In this document: in pieces, positions 8,765 through 18,394 of the stretch
How positions within the stretch are numbered: position 1 is the stretch's first letter
Layout of the letters: every line of letters begins with the position of its first letter
Source: Moraxella oblonga NBRC 102422
GTDB taxonomy: Bacteria; Pseudomonadota; Gammaproteobacteria; Pseudomonadales; Moraxellaceae
DNA length: 64,000 nt
Direction of reading: 5' to 3'
Assembly (NCBI RefSeq): GCF_001598275.1
Contig: NZ_BCYQ01000012.1
Span: 1 to 64,000 of the forward strand
Program-made: the position numbers and the translations under genes
The notes under the pieces: generated by a model
The model's input: the letters and a program-made list of their open reading frames with translations, nothing else
Told to the model about the DNA's origin: nothing
The model's database searches: none

Positions 8765-9640
8765 TCAACGTCTTTTATAAAACAACTGCCCACCCATTAA
8801 ATGTATGCCAAGCCCCAAAAGCACCATAATGATGCCCATATAGTGCCAAATGATTAATCTTTCTTTTAATGCCAAAAAACCCACCACCAATGCAATGACG
8901 GGTACGAGCATGATAAATGGCGTAACTTTACTTGCTAAGTGGCGAGTCAGTAAATATCCCCACCCTGTATAGCCGATGTAGCTGGCACAATATGCCAAAA
9001 ACAAAACTGCCAATACCCCATGCAAGCTCATGTTGTGTAACTGGGTCAATACGCCACCAATACCATATATGCCCAATGAAAATAAACCAAATGCCAACAA
9101 AGATGAGATGTTGCCCCAGATGACGAGTGATAAAGGATTGACTTGTCCGATTTTTTTGACGATGATGTTGCCCAACGCCCAGCTTAGTGATGCACCCAGT
9201 ACAGGAAGCATGCCAACGAGCGAAAAACTGCCTTGGTATTGCCCCACCCCAATCAAAACAAGCCCCATGCCTGCACACACCATACCAATAAGGTGGTTGG
9301 GTTTGACTGCTTCTTTTAAAAATAGGTGGGCAAATAAGACGGTTAAAAATATTTGGGCTTGTAAAATCAGGGCGGATAATCCTGTGGGAAATTGCCATGA
9401 TAATGCCAAAAACATGAGGCTAAACTGCCCAAAACTAATCGTTAAACCGTAGAGTATTAAATACTGCCAAGCAACATGAGGTTTTTTAAAAAAGAATATG
9501 GCGGGAAATAAAATCAATAAAAAACGCACCATGCCCAATACCAAAGGTGATAGGTCATTTAAGCCGATTTTCATTGCCAAAAAATTCACCCCCCAAATCA
9601 ATACCACGCTACTTAATATTAAATAGTCTTTTAAATTCAT
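8765..9640 (-). CDS. EamA-family (DMT) metabolite exporter
   Basis: A 291-residue inner-membrane protein with about ten helices in two EamA repeats, typical of the drug/metabolite transporter superfamily. It begins D-Y-L-I-L-S-S-V-V-L-I-W-G-V-N-F-L-A-M-K and has a second repeat starting around residue 145 with L-G-A-S-L-S-W-A-L-G-N. It most resembles the EamA/YdeD-type exporters of O-acetylserine and cysteine, but the substrate is not certain. It is a single gene after a repeat element, transcribed away from the UbiM-like gene's end with a 67-bp gap. Confidence 0.8.
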   Translation of the reverse strand: MNLKDYLILSSVVLIWGVNFLAMKIGLNDLSPLVLGMVRFLLILFPAIFFFKKPHVAWQYLILYGLTISFGQFSLMFLALSWQFPTGLSALILQAQIFLTVLFAHLFLKEAVKPNHLIGMVCAGMGLVLIGVGQYQGSFSLVGMLPVLGASLSWALGNIIVKKIGQVNPLSLVIWGNISSLLAFGLFSLGIYGIGGVLTQLHNMSLHGVLAVLFLAYCASYIGYTGWGYLLTRHLASKVTPFIMLVPVIALVVGFLALKERLIIWHYMGIIMVLLGLGIHLMGGQLFYKRR

Positions 9641-9707
9641 AAATTTATCTGTTTAGTGGTTGGTATGTGATGGCGTGGTATTGGTTGTGGCTTTTAAGTG
9701 GGAGAGG

Positions 9708-10895
9708 CTATTTTCCTGTCAACTGCCCTGCTATCCAGCGTTTGATGGGAGGCAGGTGATTGCTAACTTTTAGGGTCAAATCTCTGACAGCGTGCATCGG
9801 CTTGGCGTCATTGGTGAAGATTTTAACCATCAGGTTGGTACCGTGATATAGGGGGCGAGTATGTGCTTGATGGCGAGTGTTGTATTTTTGCAAAAGGGCG
9901 GTACTGGCGATGTCTTGGTTGTTGTGATGGGCGTTTAAGATTAGCGTGGCTAGGGTATTTGCCCCTAGCAGTCCAAGGTTAAAACCATGTGCAGTAACAG
10001 GGTGCATACCCACAGCACTATCACCAATGAGTGCGACACGATTTCCTATGAAAGTTTTGGCATGTACCCCCATGAGTGGATAATGATGTATCGTGCCAGC
10101 CAAGCTAAGTTTGCCCAGACGGTCGCCCATCATGCGTTGGACTTCTAGGGCAAGCTCGTCTTTGTTCATGGCTAAAAATTCATTTGCCTGCGTGTTGTCA
10201 AGCGTGATGACGCAGTTGGTGAGCTTGTCATGCAAGGGTAATAGAGCAAGTGTACGACCGTACAAAAAACACTCCCTTGCCGTGCCTTCATTGGAGAGGG
10301 GGTGCGATACACGGAAAACAATGACAGTACGCCCAAAGTCATTCATCATTGCTCCAATGCCCATTTTTTTGCGTACAAAAGACAGCCGACTGTCTGCTCC
10401 GATGAGTAGTTTGCTGGTTAAAATTTCATCGTTAGCAAGTTTGACTAGGGCTTGGTTTTCGTTGGTTGTGATGTCTTGGATATTTTGGCTGGTTAAAATC
10501 TGTACATTTGGTAAATCTTTTACTTCATCATACAAGGCTTGGCGAATGTTGTGGTTGGAGATGAGGTTGCCAAGTCTGTCAATGCTGGTCAAGATTGATA
10601 AATCTTTTGGTACTTTAAAATGCAGAGCATCACCAAAATCACCATTGTACACCTTAGCATCTGTCAAACGATAAATCTCATCATCAGGTATGCGTTGCCA
10701 TGCTCCCAAATTTAGCATAATCTCACGGCTACGGTGAGTTAGGGCGATCTCACGACCATCATAACTGGGGCGAGCGATATCATCTAAGGGGGATTTTTCA
10801 ATGATTGTCAAGGTCAAATCCGACCCCTTAAAATGCCGTGCAAACGCAAGGCTTGCAGGCCCTGCTCCGATGATGATGATGTCGCTTGTTTTCAT
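9708..10895 (-). CDS. ubiM: UbiH/Coq6-family FAD monooxygenase, probably UbiM
   Basis: A 395-residue flavoprotein hydroxylase of ubiquinone synthesis. It has the GxGxxA FAD motif at the start (IIIIGAGPASLAFAR), the family D-G-R-E-I-A-L-T-H-R-S segment at about residue 50, and the second FAD motif N-R-V-A-L-I-G-D-S-A-V-G-M-H-P near residue 290. The pattern fits UbiM, a hydroxylase described in Neisseria and related bacteria, better than UbiH or UbiI as I recall them, so that symbol is tentative. ATG at 10895 is chosen because it begins at the FAD motif; the frame is open 22 codons further upstream. Confidence 0.75.
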   Translation of the reverse strand: MKTSDIIIIGAGPASLAFARHFKGSDLTLTIIEKSPLDDIARPSYDGREIALTHRSREIMLNLGAWQRIPDDEIYRLTDAKVYNGDFGDALHFKVPKDLSILTSIDRLGNLISNHNIRQALYDEVKDLPNVQILTSQNIQDITTNENQALVKLANDEILTSKLLIGADSRLSFVRKKMGIGAMMNDFGRTVIVFRVSHPLSNEGTARECFLYGRTLALLPLHDKLTNCVITLDNTQANEFLAMNKDELALEVQRMMGDRLGKLSLAGTIHHYPLMGVHAKTFIGNRVALIGDSAVGMHPVTAHGFNLGLLGANTLATLILNAHHNNQDIASTALLQKYNTRHQAHTRPLYHGTNLMVKIFTNDAKPMHAVRDLTLKVSNHLPPIKRWIAGQLTGK

Positions 10896-10985
10896 GATTG
10901 CCTTAGGTGGTTGGGTGAGTATGCCAAAAACCGTCCACCCCCACTTGTGGTAGTAAAACATGGGGTAACGGCTTTTACATGGCGA

Positions 10986-11411
10986 TTATTTGTATTCTGC
11001 CAATTCGTTTTTGACGGCGGTTTGTATCCATGCTTTTAGGTCATCAGACAGTTGCCCCATGTGTTCGTCCAAAAAGTCTGTGATTTGGGCAGACAGTTTT
11101 TCGCAGATTTTGACTTCAAGCTCGTCCATCTCTTTTCGGCTAAGAGCGGGTTTTTTAGGCTCAATGGGGGTAAGGCTTGTGTCTAGACTGTGAATGAGCT
11201 TGACAGGCTTGCTTTCGTCTTTGTGTGTCGCCATCAGGTGTTTAATCTCTTCGCCAAAATCAGGCAAGCTAAAATTAAAATCTCGTGCAGGAATGGGACT
11301 GTGCAACATATCAATGATGTCGTCTAGTTCTTGGCGAAATGATTCTTTGACCGCCACAGGGGTGGCAAGCCAGCGTTTGGCAAACTGGGGACTGGGTGAA
11401 AAGGCACTCAT
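10986..11411 (-). CDS. Hypothetical protein, 141 aa
   Basis: A 141-residue protein with no signal or membrane segment. It has an N-terminal SPSPQFAKRW segment, a middle of low complexity, and a C-terminal helical segment of about 50 residues with regular Leu/Ile/Ala and Glu/Lys spacing that may form a coiled coil. I do not recognise a named family. It lies 90 bp upstream of the UbiM-like gene on the same strand. Confidence 0.7.
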   Translation of the reverse strand: MSAFSPSPQFAKRWLATPVAVKESFRQELDDIIDMLHSPIPARDFNFSLPDFGEEIKHLMATHKDESKPVKLIHSLDTSLTPIEPKKPALSRKEMDELEVKICEKLSAQITDFLDEHMGQLSDDLKAWIQTAVKNELAEYK

Positions 11412-11482
11412 GGGTTGTCCTTATGAATTTTGATAAAAATATGCCACTTATTGTAAAGCAAAATGCACAATTTTAAAAGTCA

Positions 11483-12511
11483 TTATGGATATTTTGCCGT
11501 ATAAGCATTGGATTTTATGATGTCAAAACTTTCACCATTTTTGATGATAAATAGTGCCATGATGTTATTGTCATTGGCAAGTCGTATGGCATCGTCTTGG
11601 GGAATGGCGGTCAAGGCTGTTGCCCAACCATCGGCGATGGCGGTAGTGTCAGCGATGACGGTTACGCTAGGTACGCCCCCTGCCACAGGATAGGCGGTGT
11701 GAGGGTTGATGGTGTGGCTATATGTCTGACCGTTGTAATCAAAGGCGTTGCGGTAGTTGCCACTGGTTGCCATGCTCTGCCCTGATAGGCTGACAGTGGT
11801 CATGATTTCACGGTTCGTGGCGGTGCTACCCATGATGGGTTTGTCAATGGCAAGCGTCCACGCCACCCCTTTATCATTGACACCAAGTGTCGTAACTTCT
11901 CCGCCAATCTCAACCATATAGTTTTGGATTTGATATTTTGATTTTAGTACATCTGCCACAACATCTACGCCATAACCCTTGGCAATCGCTGAAAAATCAA
12001 GCCCCACGCCATCGGCAGTTTTTGATAGTTTATCCTTTGCCAAAATTACTTTATCCAAGCCAATTTTATCACGCACAGCAATAATTTCTTGTTCGCTTGG
12101 TGGGTTTTGTAGGCGTTCAACGCTCATGTTTGCCCCAAACCCCCAAAGCTCCACAAGTGGATAAACGGTGGGGTCAAAAGCATGATGTGATTTTTCATAA
12201 ATCAGACGACTGTCGCCAAGTACCTTGATAAAATCAGGGTCAATGGTGATGGTTTGTCCCATGTTTAGGGCGTTAAACTTGCTTATGGTGCTATCGGCTT
12301 GATAAGTAGACATACTGGCATTGATTTCATCAAGGCGTTTATCAATACTTGCTTGCACGTCTGTTACACTCACTTCTGTGGGTGCTTCAAAGGTGATGTG
12401 ATAGCTTGTCCCCATCGTCTGACCGCTTAATTTGTGGTATGTGGTTTGGGGGGTGGGCGTACAGGCACTTAGGAGTGCTAACGCCAATATAGGCAGGGTA
12501 AAATATTTCAT
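11483..12511 (-). CDS. apbE: FAD:protein FMN transferase, lipoprotein
   Basis: A 342-residue periplasmic lipoprotein that covalently attaches FMN to Thr/Ser of target flavoproteins such as Na+-NQR or Rnf subunits. It has a lipobox signal ending LLSAC, the family start G-x-T-M-G-T-S-Y-H-I at about residue 35, D-F-S-A-I-A-K-G-Y-G-V-D in the middle, the E-I-G-G-E-V segment, and the Mg-binding D-x-T near the C-terminus (IADTTAIADGWATAL). An in-frame ATG three codons upstream is also possible; neither start has a clear ribosome site. No Nqr or Rnf genes are in the window. Confidence 0.93.
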   Translation of the reverse strand: MKYFTLPILALALLSACTPTPQTTYHKLSGQTMGTSYHITFEAPTEVSVTDVQASIDKRLDEINASMSTYQADSTISKFNALNMGQTITIDPDFIKVLGDSRLIYEKSHHAFDPTVYPLVELWGFGANMSVERLQNPPSEQEIIAVRDKIGLDKVILAKDKLSKTADGVGLDFSAIAKGYGVDVVADVLKSKYQIQNYMVEIGGEVTTLGVNDKGVAWTLAIDKPIMGSTATNREIMTTVSLSGQSMATSGNYRNAFDYNGQTYSHTINPHTAYPVAGGVPSVTVIADTTAIADGWATALTAIPQDDAIRLANDNNIMALFIIKNGESFDIIKSNAYTAKYP

Positions 12512-12800
12512 GAGAATCATACAAATGAATTTGGATTATTTTATTACAAATAAATGTGATGTACAATGTTATTTGTGGTAGTTAAAAGGTTGTGTTTATT
12601 TGTGATAAAAAGCCATTAAAAACCATACCATGAGTGTGGCTATCTACCCAAAAATTTAATGAAATTGTAAATAATATTAAAATAATTGTAAATAATCTGC
12701 TTGGGATAGTGTTTTAGTACAGTTTTTCATTGGCAAATCGGTTAAAATAGTGTATTTTAGACACGTCTATTTTTTACAACATTTGTACCGCAGGATAATC

Positions 12801-14504
12801 ATGCAAGATTTTAATATACCAGCTGACCGTGCTTGGCGAAAAACTTACGAAAAAAATGGCTTAGATATTGAGGTGCAGTTACCGCTTGGCATACATTCTT
12901 TGATTGATGCTTTTGAACAAAATTTTTCTAAACACTACGACCATGTGGCAGTTACGTGCATGGGTGCGTCTATTACTTATGGCGAGCTGGATTTTTATAG
13001 TCGTCAGGTGGCAACTTATCTACAAAGTCTTGGTCTTAAAAAGGGCGATAGAGTTGCTGTGATGATGCCAAACGTCATGCAATACCCCATTTGTATGGCA
13101 GGGATTATCCGTGCAGGTTTGACTTTGGTTAATATCAATCCGTTGTATACCGCCCATGAATTAGAGCATCAGCTTAATGACAGTGGGGCGACCACGTTAT
13201 TTATTATTGAGAATTTTGCCCATACTTTTGAAAAAGTCATCAACAAAAGCCCTGTCAAAAACATCGTGGTTGCCACGCTTGGTGATATGATGGGCTTAAA
13301 GGGTTTTGTGGTGAACTTGGTGGTGCGTCATGTCAAAAAAATGGTGCCAACATGGAATATCCCCAACCATGTTGCCTTTAAAGATATTTTAAGCCACATC
13401 TCTGCCAGCGACTATGTCCGCCCCCAAATGGGACTTGATGATATTGCTGTACTTCAATATACAGGTGGTACGACAGGTGTGGCAAAAGGGGCAATGCTCA
13501 CACACCGCAACCTACTGACCAATGTTGAGCAGTGCATGACTTTTGTTGCCAAAGTATTCCCTCCCAAAGAGGATTTGCATGGCAAATACATCGCTACCGC
13601 CTTGCCACTGTATCATATTTTTTCGTTTACGGTGTCTATGCTGGGTCTAAAAATGGGTTTTGGGTTGCTACTCATCACTAACCCCAGAGATTTTACAGCA
13701 TTGAGCAAAGATTTTGCCAAATATAAACCTGTCTTTTTCCCTGCGGTCAATACCTTGTTTAATGCACTGGCAAATAATGAGACATTCCGTGCCTTAGACC
13801 ACAGCCAGTTACGCCTATCATTGGGTGGCGGTATGTCAGTACTACCTAGCACCGCCCAAGCATGGGAGAAGCTCACAGGCAACTACATCGTAGAGGGTTA
13901 TGGCTTGTCCGAGACCTCGCCAGTAGCTTGCATAAATCCGCCGGGTGGATATACAGGCAAGATTGGCATTCCTTTCCCAAATACGGACGTGATTTTGCTA
14001 GATGATAATGACAAAGAGGTGGCAATGGGCGAAGCGGGCGAGATAGCCATCAAAGGCCCTCAAGTCATGGCAGGCTACTGGAATCGTCCTGATGAGACCG
14101 CCAAAGTGATGACGGCTGATGGTTATTTTAAAACAGGCGATATTGGCATTATGGATGCTGATGGGTTTTTTAAGATTGTTGATCGCAAAAAAGACATGAT
14201 TTTGGTGTCAGGGTTCAACGTCTATCCCAACGAAGTAGAAGAGGTCATTGCAAACCACCCCAAAGTGCTAGAATGTGGGGTAATTGGTGTGCCTGATGAG
14301 CATAGTGGCGAGCTGGTCAAGGTTTTTATCGTCAAAAAAGACGACAGCCTTACCGAAAAAGAAGTCATGGTCTGGGCAAAAGAGAGCTTGACAGGTTATA
14401 AACGCCCTAAATATGTTGAGTTTGTGACAGAATTACCCAAATCCAATGTCGGTAAGATTTTACGCAAAGATTTGCGTGAGCTTGAAAACAAAAAACGTAA
14501 TTAA
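12801..14504 (+). CDS. fadD: Long-chain fatty acid-CoA ligase
   Basis: A 567-residue member of the adenylate-forming superfamily that activates fatty acids to acyl-CoA, normally at the inner membrane. The AMP-binding P-loop is Y-T-G-G-T-T-G-V-A-K-G-A at about residue 214. Other motifs are Y-G-L-S-E-T-S-P, the T-G-D-I-G hinge, D-R-K-K-D-M-I, and the C-terminal K-S-N-V-G-K-I-L-R-K catalytic Lys motif. ATG 12801 follows AGGA at good spacing; the upstream frame extension lacks one. A 280-bp AT-rich leader precedes it. It ends in a strong hairpin terminator. Confidence 0.93.
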   Translation: MQDFNIPADRAWRKTYEKNGLDIEVQLPLGIHSLIDAFEQNFSKHYDHVAVTCMGASITYGELDFYSRQVATYLQSLGLKKGDRVAVMMPNVMQYPICMAGIIRAGLTLVNINPLYTAHELEHQLNDSGATTLFIIENFAHTFEKVINKSPVKNIVVATLGDMMGLKGFVVNLVVRHVKKMVPTWNIPNHVAFKDILSHISASDYVRPQMGLDDIAVLQYTGGTTGVAKGAMLTHRNLLTNVEQCMTFVAKVFPPKEDLHGKYIATALPLYHIFSFTVSMLGLKMGFGLLLITNPRDFTALSKDFAKYKPVFFPAVNTLFNALANNETFRALDHSQLRLSLGGGMSVLPSTAQAWEKLTGNYIVEGYGLSETSPVACINPPGGYTGKIGIPFPNTDVILLDDNDKEVAMGEAGEIAIKGPQVMAGYWNRPDETAKVMTADGYFKTGDIGIMDADGFFKIVDRKKDMILVSGFNVYPNEVEEVIANHPKVLECGVIGVPDEHSGELVKVFIVKKDDSLTEKEVMVWAKESLTGYKRPKYVEFVTELPKSNVGKILRKDLRELENKKRN

Positions 14505-14518
14505 ACCACCTAAAAAAT

Positions 14519-14545
14519 AAAACCGCTCAATTGGGCGGTTTTGTT
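14519..14545 (+). terminator. fadD terminator
   Basis: AAAACCGCTC / GGGCGGTTTT stem (one G-U pair) with an AATT loop, then TTGTTTT. Confidence 0.8.
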
Positions 14546-14604
14546 TTGGCTTGGTCTGTGGTATACCCTATAAACCGTATCTATGCGGTCTATATGATTG
14601 GGTC

Positions 14605-15873
14605 CTATTTGAGGGTTTTGGTAAAAATTTGCCAATTGTGATGTATGATTCTTTCAATATAAAAATAAGGCAAATACAATTCAATCACGCAGTCGCCATC
14701 TTGTTGTTGTGTCTCTGCCGTGTATGTACATATGTGTTGGTTGTTTTGATTGACCAGTTGCCATTCTACGAGGGTAGCATTGGGGTCGGCGACATTGACC
14801 GTAAGACTTCTTGCGTGAGCATCGACCATGCCAATATGAAAATAGGGGATTTTTTCAATGTCGGACAAAGGATAGTCAGGGTAGGGCAGACCAGTAGCTT
14901 CAAGTCTATATTTGTCATGTACCAGTACGCTTTGATTGACCGTAACCCAGATGTGGTTGCGTAAAAATTGCTGGTCAATGGTTTTGTTAAGTACAGATAA
15001 ACTGTTAAAATACACTTGCATGTCTTCTTTGATGTCATCAAATGCCCCCACATAGCCACCCCACATACCTGCCAATATCAGTTCGTTGTGCACAAGAGCA
15101 TCTCGCATGATGTGAAAAAATTTGCCAGAGTTCAACCATTCATCAACCGCAAAACGCTCTTTGTAGGACAACAAGGAATCTGCATCACGAATGATAAAAC
15201 AATGCACATCGGGGTCTGATAGTACCAAAAACCGCCAAAAAAGCCCCGAAAAACCAAGCTCTTTTTTATCAACTTTGATGATTTGGGCATTGTGTTTGGT
15301 CAGGCGTCTGATGACATGGTCTGGCACGCTATCGTCCACATAAAAACGACACGTCCATTCTGGATAAATCAAAGGAGCAATGGTGGCGTTGATGACAGCC
15401 ACCTCGCAGTAGCGTGGGTTGTCGCCAAACAGCGAATAGGAGATGATGTTTTTGGTTTTGTCGGCGTGCAGTCCTGTATGGGTCAGTGTTGGCAGAGGTG
15501 ATGGGCGGTGTTCTAGGGCGAGGGCTTTTTTATCTGCCATGCTTTTTTTGGCATAGGCATAAGCCTCCTCAAAGCGTTTTAGGTGAGTGCATACCGATAC
15601 AATTGTATCATAAATGGCGTGCTTTGGCTGGTCTGGGCGATAGGGAGCGTTGTCATAATGTGCCAATGCTTGTTGTAGGTGTTCGTAGGCTTGTGCGTGG
15701 TTGCCAAGCTGACTGTCTGCATACGCCAAATCGCTAAGCATGATTGGGTGGTTTGGAAATAGGGTTAGACCCTTTTCGTTTAAAATGTGTTTGGCAAGCT
15801 CGTAGTTGTGCGTGTCTAAGGCGTGGCGTACATACTGAGCGATGGCTTGTAGTTGCTGGTTGAGTTTTTGCAT
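14605..15873 (-). CDS. TPR protein with glycosyltransferase-like domain
   Basis: A 422-residue cytoplasmic protein without signal or membrane helices. Residues 1-115 look like two or three tetratricopeptide repeats (alternating helices with A-Y-E-H-L-Q-Q-A-L-A-H-Y and E-E-A-Y-A-Y-A). Residues 142 onwards resemble a GT-A glycosyltransferase fold: I-I-S-Y-S-L-F-G-D-N-P-R-Y strand, a F-Y-V-D-D strand near 180, and F-I-I-R-D-A-D-S at 226-233, an apparent DxD metal/nucleotide-sugar motif. Substrate is unknown. It stands alone between fadD and rph, convergent with fadD. Assignment to a glycosyltransferase is inference from the DxD and strand pattern. Confidence 0.65.
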   Translation of the reverse strand: MQKLNQQLQAIAQYVRHALDTHNYELAKHILNEKGLTLFPNHPIMLSDLAYADSQLGNHAQAYEHLQQALAHYDNAPYRPDQPKHAIYDTIVSVCTHLKRFEEAYAYAKKSMADKKALALEHRPSPLPTLTHTGLHADKTKNIISYSLFGDNPRYCEVAVINATIAPLIYPEWTCRFYVDDSVPDHVIRRLTKHNAQIIKVDKKELGFSGLFWRFLVLSDPDVHCFIIRDADSLLSYKERFAVDEWLNSGKFFHIMRDALVHNELILAGMWGGYVGAFDDIKEDMQVYFNSLSVLNKTIDQQFLRNHIWVTVNQSVLVHDKYRLEATGLPYPDYPLSDIEKIPYFHIGMVDAHARSLTVNVADPNATLVEWQLVNQNNQHICTYTAETQQQDGDCVIELYLPYFYIERIIHHNWQIFTKTLK

Positions 15874-16138
15874 GGCATTATCAAAATGATGGGTTTGTAT
15901 AAATCTACGCTAGTAGAGATTTGTTGTGGATGTAAGAACAGGCAAAAATATGTATACCTTGTTATTGTACAATAATATTTTTATTTTTCAAATATGGTTG
16001 ATTGGGGAATTTTGTAGCGATGTGTAGGCTAGATTAACATCATAAACACGCTAACATTTTACAAAACTTGGCATAAAATTTTGCCGTTTGATAAAAAACT
16101 TGTTAAAATGCGTTTTTATTTTAAAAAAGAACCACGCC

Positions 16139-16855
16139 ATGAGACATGACAACCGAGCCTTAGACGCACTTCGCCCCATTTCATTCACTCGCCATTATAC
16201 CAAACACGCCGAAGGTTCGGTGCTGGTGTGTTATGGCGATACCAAAGTTTTGTGTAACGTCAGCATAGAGGCTGGTGTACCACGTTGGCTAAAAGGGCAG
16301 GGTCAAGGCTGGCTGACTGCTGAATACGGCATGCTACCACGTGCTACTGGCACTCGCACCGCTCGTGAAGCCACCAAAGGCAAACAATCAGGGCGAACGA
16401 TGGAGATTCAGCGTTTGATTGGTCGCAGTTTGCGTGCAATGATTGATTTATCCAAATTGGGCGAAAACACCATTTATGTAGATTGCGATGTTATTCAAGC
16501 AGATGGTGGTACTCGCACCGCCAGTATCACAGGCTCGGCGGTGGCACTCATTGATGCCCTAGAAGCATTGCAACGAGACAAAAAAATCACCACCGACCCT
16601 CTTATTGGGCTGGTTGGGGCGGTATCAGTAGGCATCAAAGGTGGGCAGGCATATTTGGATTTAGATTATAGTGAGGATTCCACTTGCGATACTGATCTGA
16701 ATGTTGTGATGACGCAGGCAGGCGGATTTATTGAGATTCAAGGCACAGCAGAAGACAAACACTTTACCCGTGCAGAAGCTGATGCCATGCTTGACCTTGC
16801 GGAGGGCGGTATTCGTCAGATTTTTGAATTGCAAAAACAGGCGTTGGGCTGGTAA
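16139..16855 (+). CDS. rph: Ribonuclease PH
   Basis: A 238-residue phosphorolytic 3'-5' exoribonuclease that trims tRNA 3' ends. It starts with the family R-x-D-x-R-A-x-D-x-L-R-P-I-x-F and contains the conserved G-x-T-x-V-L-C-N-V-S, the L-x-A-E-Y-x-M-L-P-R-A-T segment, the R-x-I-G-R-S-L-R-A-M block and the catalytic D-L-D-Y[14 protein letters not shown] motif. Length is typical. The ATG at 16139 matches the family; the frame is open further upstream. The stop overlaps the start of the next gene by one base (TAATG). Confidence 0.96.
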   Translation: MRHDNRALDALRPISFTRHYTKHAEGSVLVCYGDTKVLCNVSIEAGVPRWLKGQGQGWLTAEYGMLPRATGTRTAREATKGKQSGRTMEIQRLIGRSLRAMIDLSKLGENTIYVDCDVIQADGGTRTASITGSAVALIDALEALQRDKKITTDPLIGLVGAVSVGIKGGQAYLDLDYSEDSTCDTDLNVVMTQAGGFIEIQGTAEDKHFTRAEADAMLDLAEGGIRQIFELQKQALGW

Positions 16856-17307
16856 TGCTAAAAGTGATTGATGATGGGGTATCCATCACCCTAAACGGTA
16901 CGGACAAAAACCCGCTCTTTGCCGTCTCTGCCATACTGGTGGTACTTGCCATTGGGGTTGCGGTGGTGGCGATGGTCGCCCCTGTCCAAATCACCATTGG
17001 GGTGATGGCGGTATTTGCGGTGTTTGTTTTTGTGTTTAATATTTACAAAAATCGCCAAAAAACCCAAAGCCACATTGCCACAGGGCAACTCATCATTAAA
17101 AATCGCACCTTTGTTGTTATGGGGCAAACAGTCAAATTGAGTGATGATGCCCAAATTGAGCTGATGGAGCAAACACTCATCATCAAGGATTTGGGTAGAG
17201 GTTGGTATATTTCTGGTTTTGATGATGTCAAAGAATGCCATGTCGCCAAATCCGTGCTTGAAGGCAAAGCCCTAGAAAAACAAGAAAGAGCGATAAGGAT
17301 TTTGTAA
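16855..17307 (+). CDS. Hypothetical two-helix membrane protein
   Basis: A 150-residue protein with two adjacent membrane helices at about residues 20-40 and 45-62, then a positively charged turn (YKNRQKTQ) and an approximately 85-residue cytoplasmic domain of short strands. Its start overlaps the rph stop by one base, so translation is probably coupled. No family is recognised. The architecture (helix pair followed by a PH-like strand-rich domain ending in a helix) recalls small YcxB/PH-type membrane proteins, but this is only a resemblance. Confidence 0.75.
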   Translation: MLKVIDDGVSITLNGTDKNPLFAVSAILVVLAIGVAVVAMVAPVQITIGVMAVFAVFVFVFNIYKNRQKTQSHIATGQLIIKNRTFVVMGQTVKLSDDAQIELMEQTLIIKDLGRGWYISGFDDVKECHVAKSVLEGKALEKQERAIRIL

Positions 17308-17312
17308 ATAAT

Positions 17313-17340
17313 AAAAACCGCCCAATCATGAGCGGTTTTT
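17313..17340 (+). terminator. Terminator after rph operon
   Basis: AAAAACCGC / GCGGTTTTT stem with a 10-nt loop. The A-run and T-run make it usable from both sides, serving the convergent 309-aa gene as well. Confidence 0.8.
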
Positions 17341-17351
17341 ATGATGGTGGA

Positions 17352-18281
17352 TTATTTGCCTGATTTTTGTTTTTCAAGTTCGGCAATTTGAGCCTCTAAA
17401 ATGGCAATCTCTTCGTCTTTGGCTTTGGTCAATTCATTCATCAAATCCAACTGCTCTTTGATGAGCTTGCTTTGTTCAGCAAGCTGACTTTCAGTATCAG
17501 ACAAGCGGTCAATCTCTTCTTTGAGTAGGGCTGGATCTTCTGGAATCTCTGCCTTTAAAATCTCATCAGGATTGATTTCAGGTAGTGTACTTGGAATGAT
17601 GCTCTGTTGTTCGGTAGTTGGTGCAGGGGCATCAGTAGTGGGTGGCACTGCTTCGCTCGGTGTGGGCGGTGGAGGTGCTTGTGTGGTGGGTTGGGGTGCA
17701 GGTGTGGGCGGTGGTGTTACAGGCTCAGGATTACTGTCGCTGAACAACACAAACACCAATGCCCCAATCAACAACAACATTACCACACCACCGATGATGA
17801 GTGCCATCGGTGTTTTTTTTGCGGTTTTTTTGGCAGATGTATCAACACCCAATCCTAAATCACCATCAGTATTTTTGGTTTTTTTGCCAAACAGTCCGCC
17901 AGTTGCTTTGGCTTTTTGGTTGGTGTTATCTTTTTTGCCAAATACACCACCTAAACCTGATTTTTTGGTGGTGGTAGCAGGAGCTGGCTCGTCGTTGTTT
18001 GTGGTTTCAAAATCAAGTACAGGGGCAGTTGAAGCAGATTTTGCCTTACTGTTGGCAAATTCTAATTCTAACTCTTCCTTACTGCTTAGAACTTTTTCTC
18101 TTTTCTCTTCAATCGTTTTGCTAAGGGTGCTTCCCCCTGTTGCTTGGGGGTTGGCTGATTTGGATTCTGGGGCGGGTGTGGCGGTGCTTGCACCTGTTTC
18201 GTTATTTGGTTTAACGCCAAAATCAAGATCTAAAAAATCATCTAAATCAACATTGGTTGGGTCTTTTTTTTGGTCAGACAT
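17352..18281 (-). CDS. Membrane-anchored protein with Pro-rich linker and coiled coil
   Basis: A 309-residue bitopic protein. Residues 1-155 are a low-complexity cytoplasmic region with two G-[GL]-x-F-G-K-K repeats (about 110-117 and 128-134). A single membrane helix spans about 159-180. It is followed by a Pro/Thr-rich linker (about 184-225) and a C-terminal coiled coil of about 65 residues rich in Glu/Lys/Leu. This layout suggests an envelope-spanning structural or scaffold protein with the coiled coil in the periplasm. I do not recognise a named family. It is a monocistronic unit converging on the rph operon. Confidence 0.75.
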   Translation of the reverse strand: MSDQKKDPTNVDLDDFLDLDFGVKPNNETGASTATPAPESKSANPQATGGSTLSKTIEEKREKVLSSKEELELEFANSKAKSASTAPVLDFETTNNDEPAPATTTKKSGLGGVFGKKDNTNQKAKATGGLFGKKTKNTDGDLGLGVDTSAKKTAKKTPMALIIGGVVMLLLIGALVFVLFSDSNPEPVTPPPTPAPQPTTQAPPPPTPSEAVPPTTDAPAPTTEQQSIIPSTLPEINPDEILKAEIPEDPALLKEEIDRLSDTESQLAEQSKLIKEQLDLMNELTKAKDEEIAILEAQIAELEKQKSGK

Positions 18282-18394
18282 AATAAAACCTGTATCAAAT
18301 GGGGTTGAGGCACACTTTGCCTAAATATATTTCTATCATATCAAAATTTGCCAAAATTTTCAGCTTTTTGGTGCATTTTTAAGAAAAAATGTAA

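Noticed and set aside
14551-14964. 137-codon plus-strand frame opposite the TPR/glycosyltransferase gene
   Set aside because: It is a shadow of the minus-strand gene, which has a coherent domain structure.
17521-18324. 267-codon plus-strand frame opposite the coiled-coil protein
   Set aside because: Gly/Val/Ser-rich low complexity is the antisense of the Pro/Thr-rich linker of the real gene.
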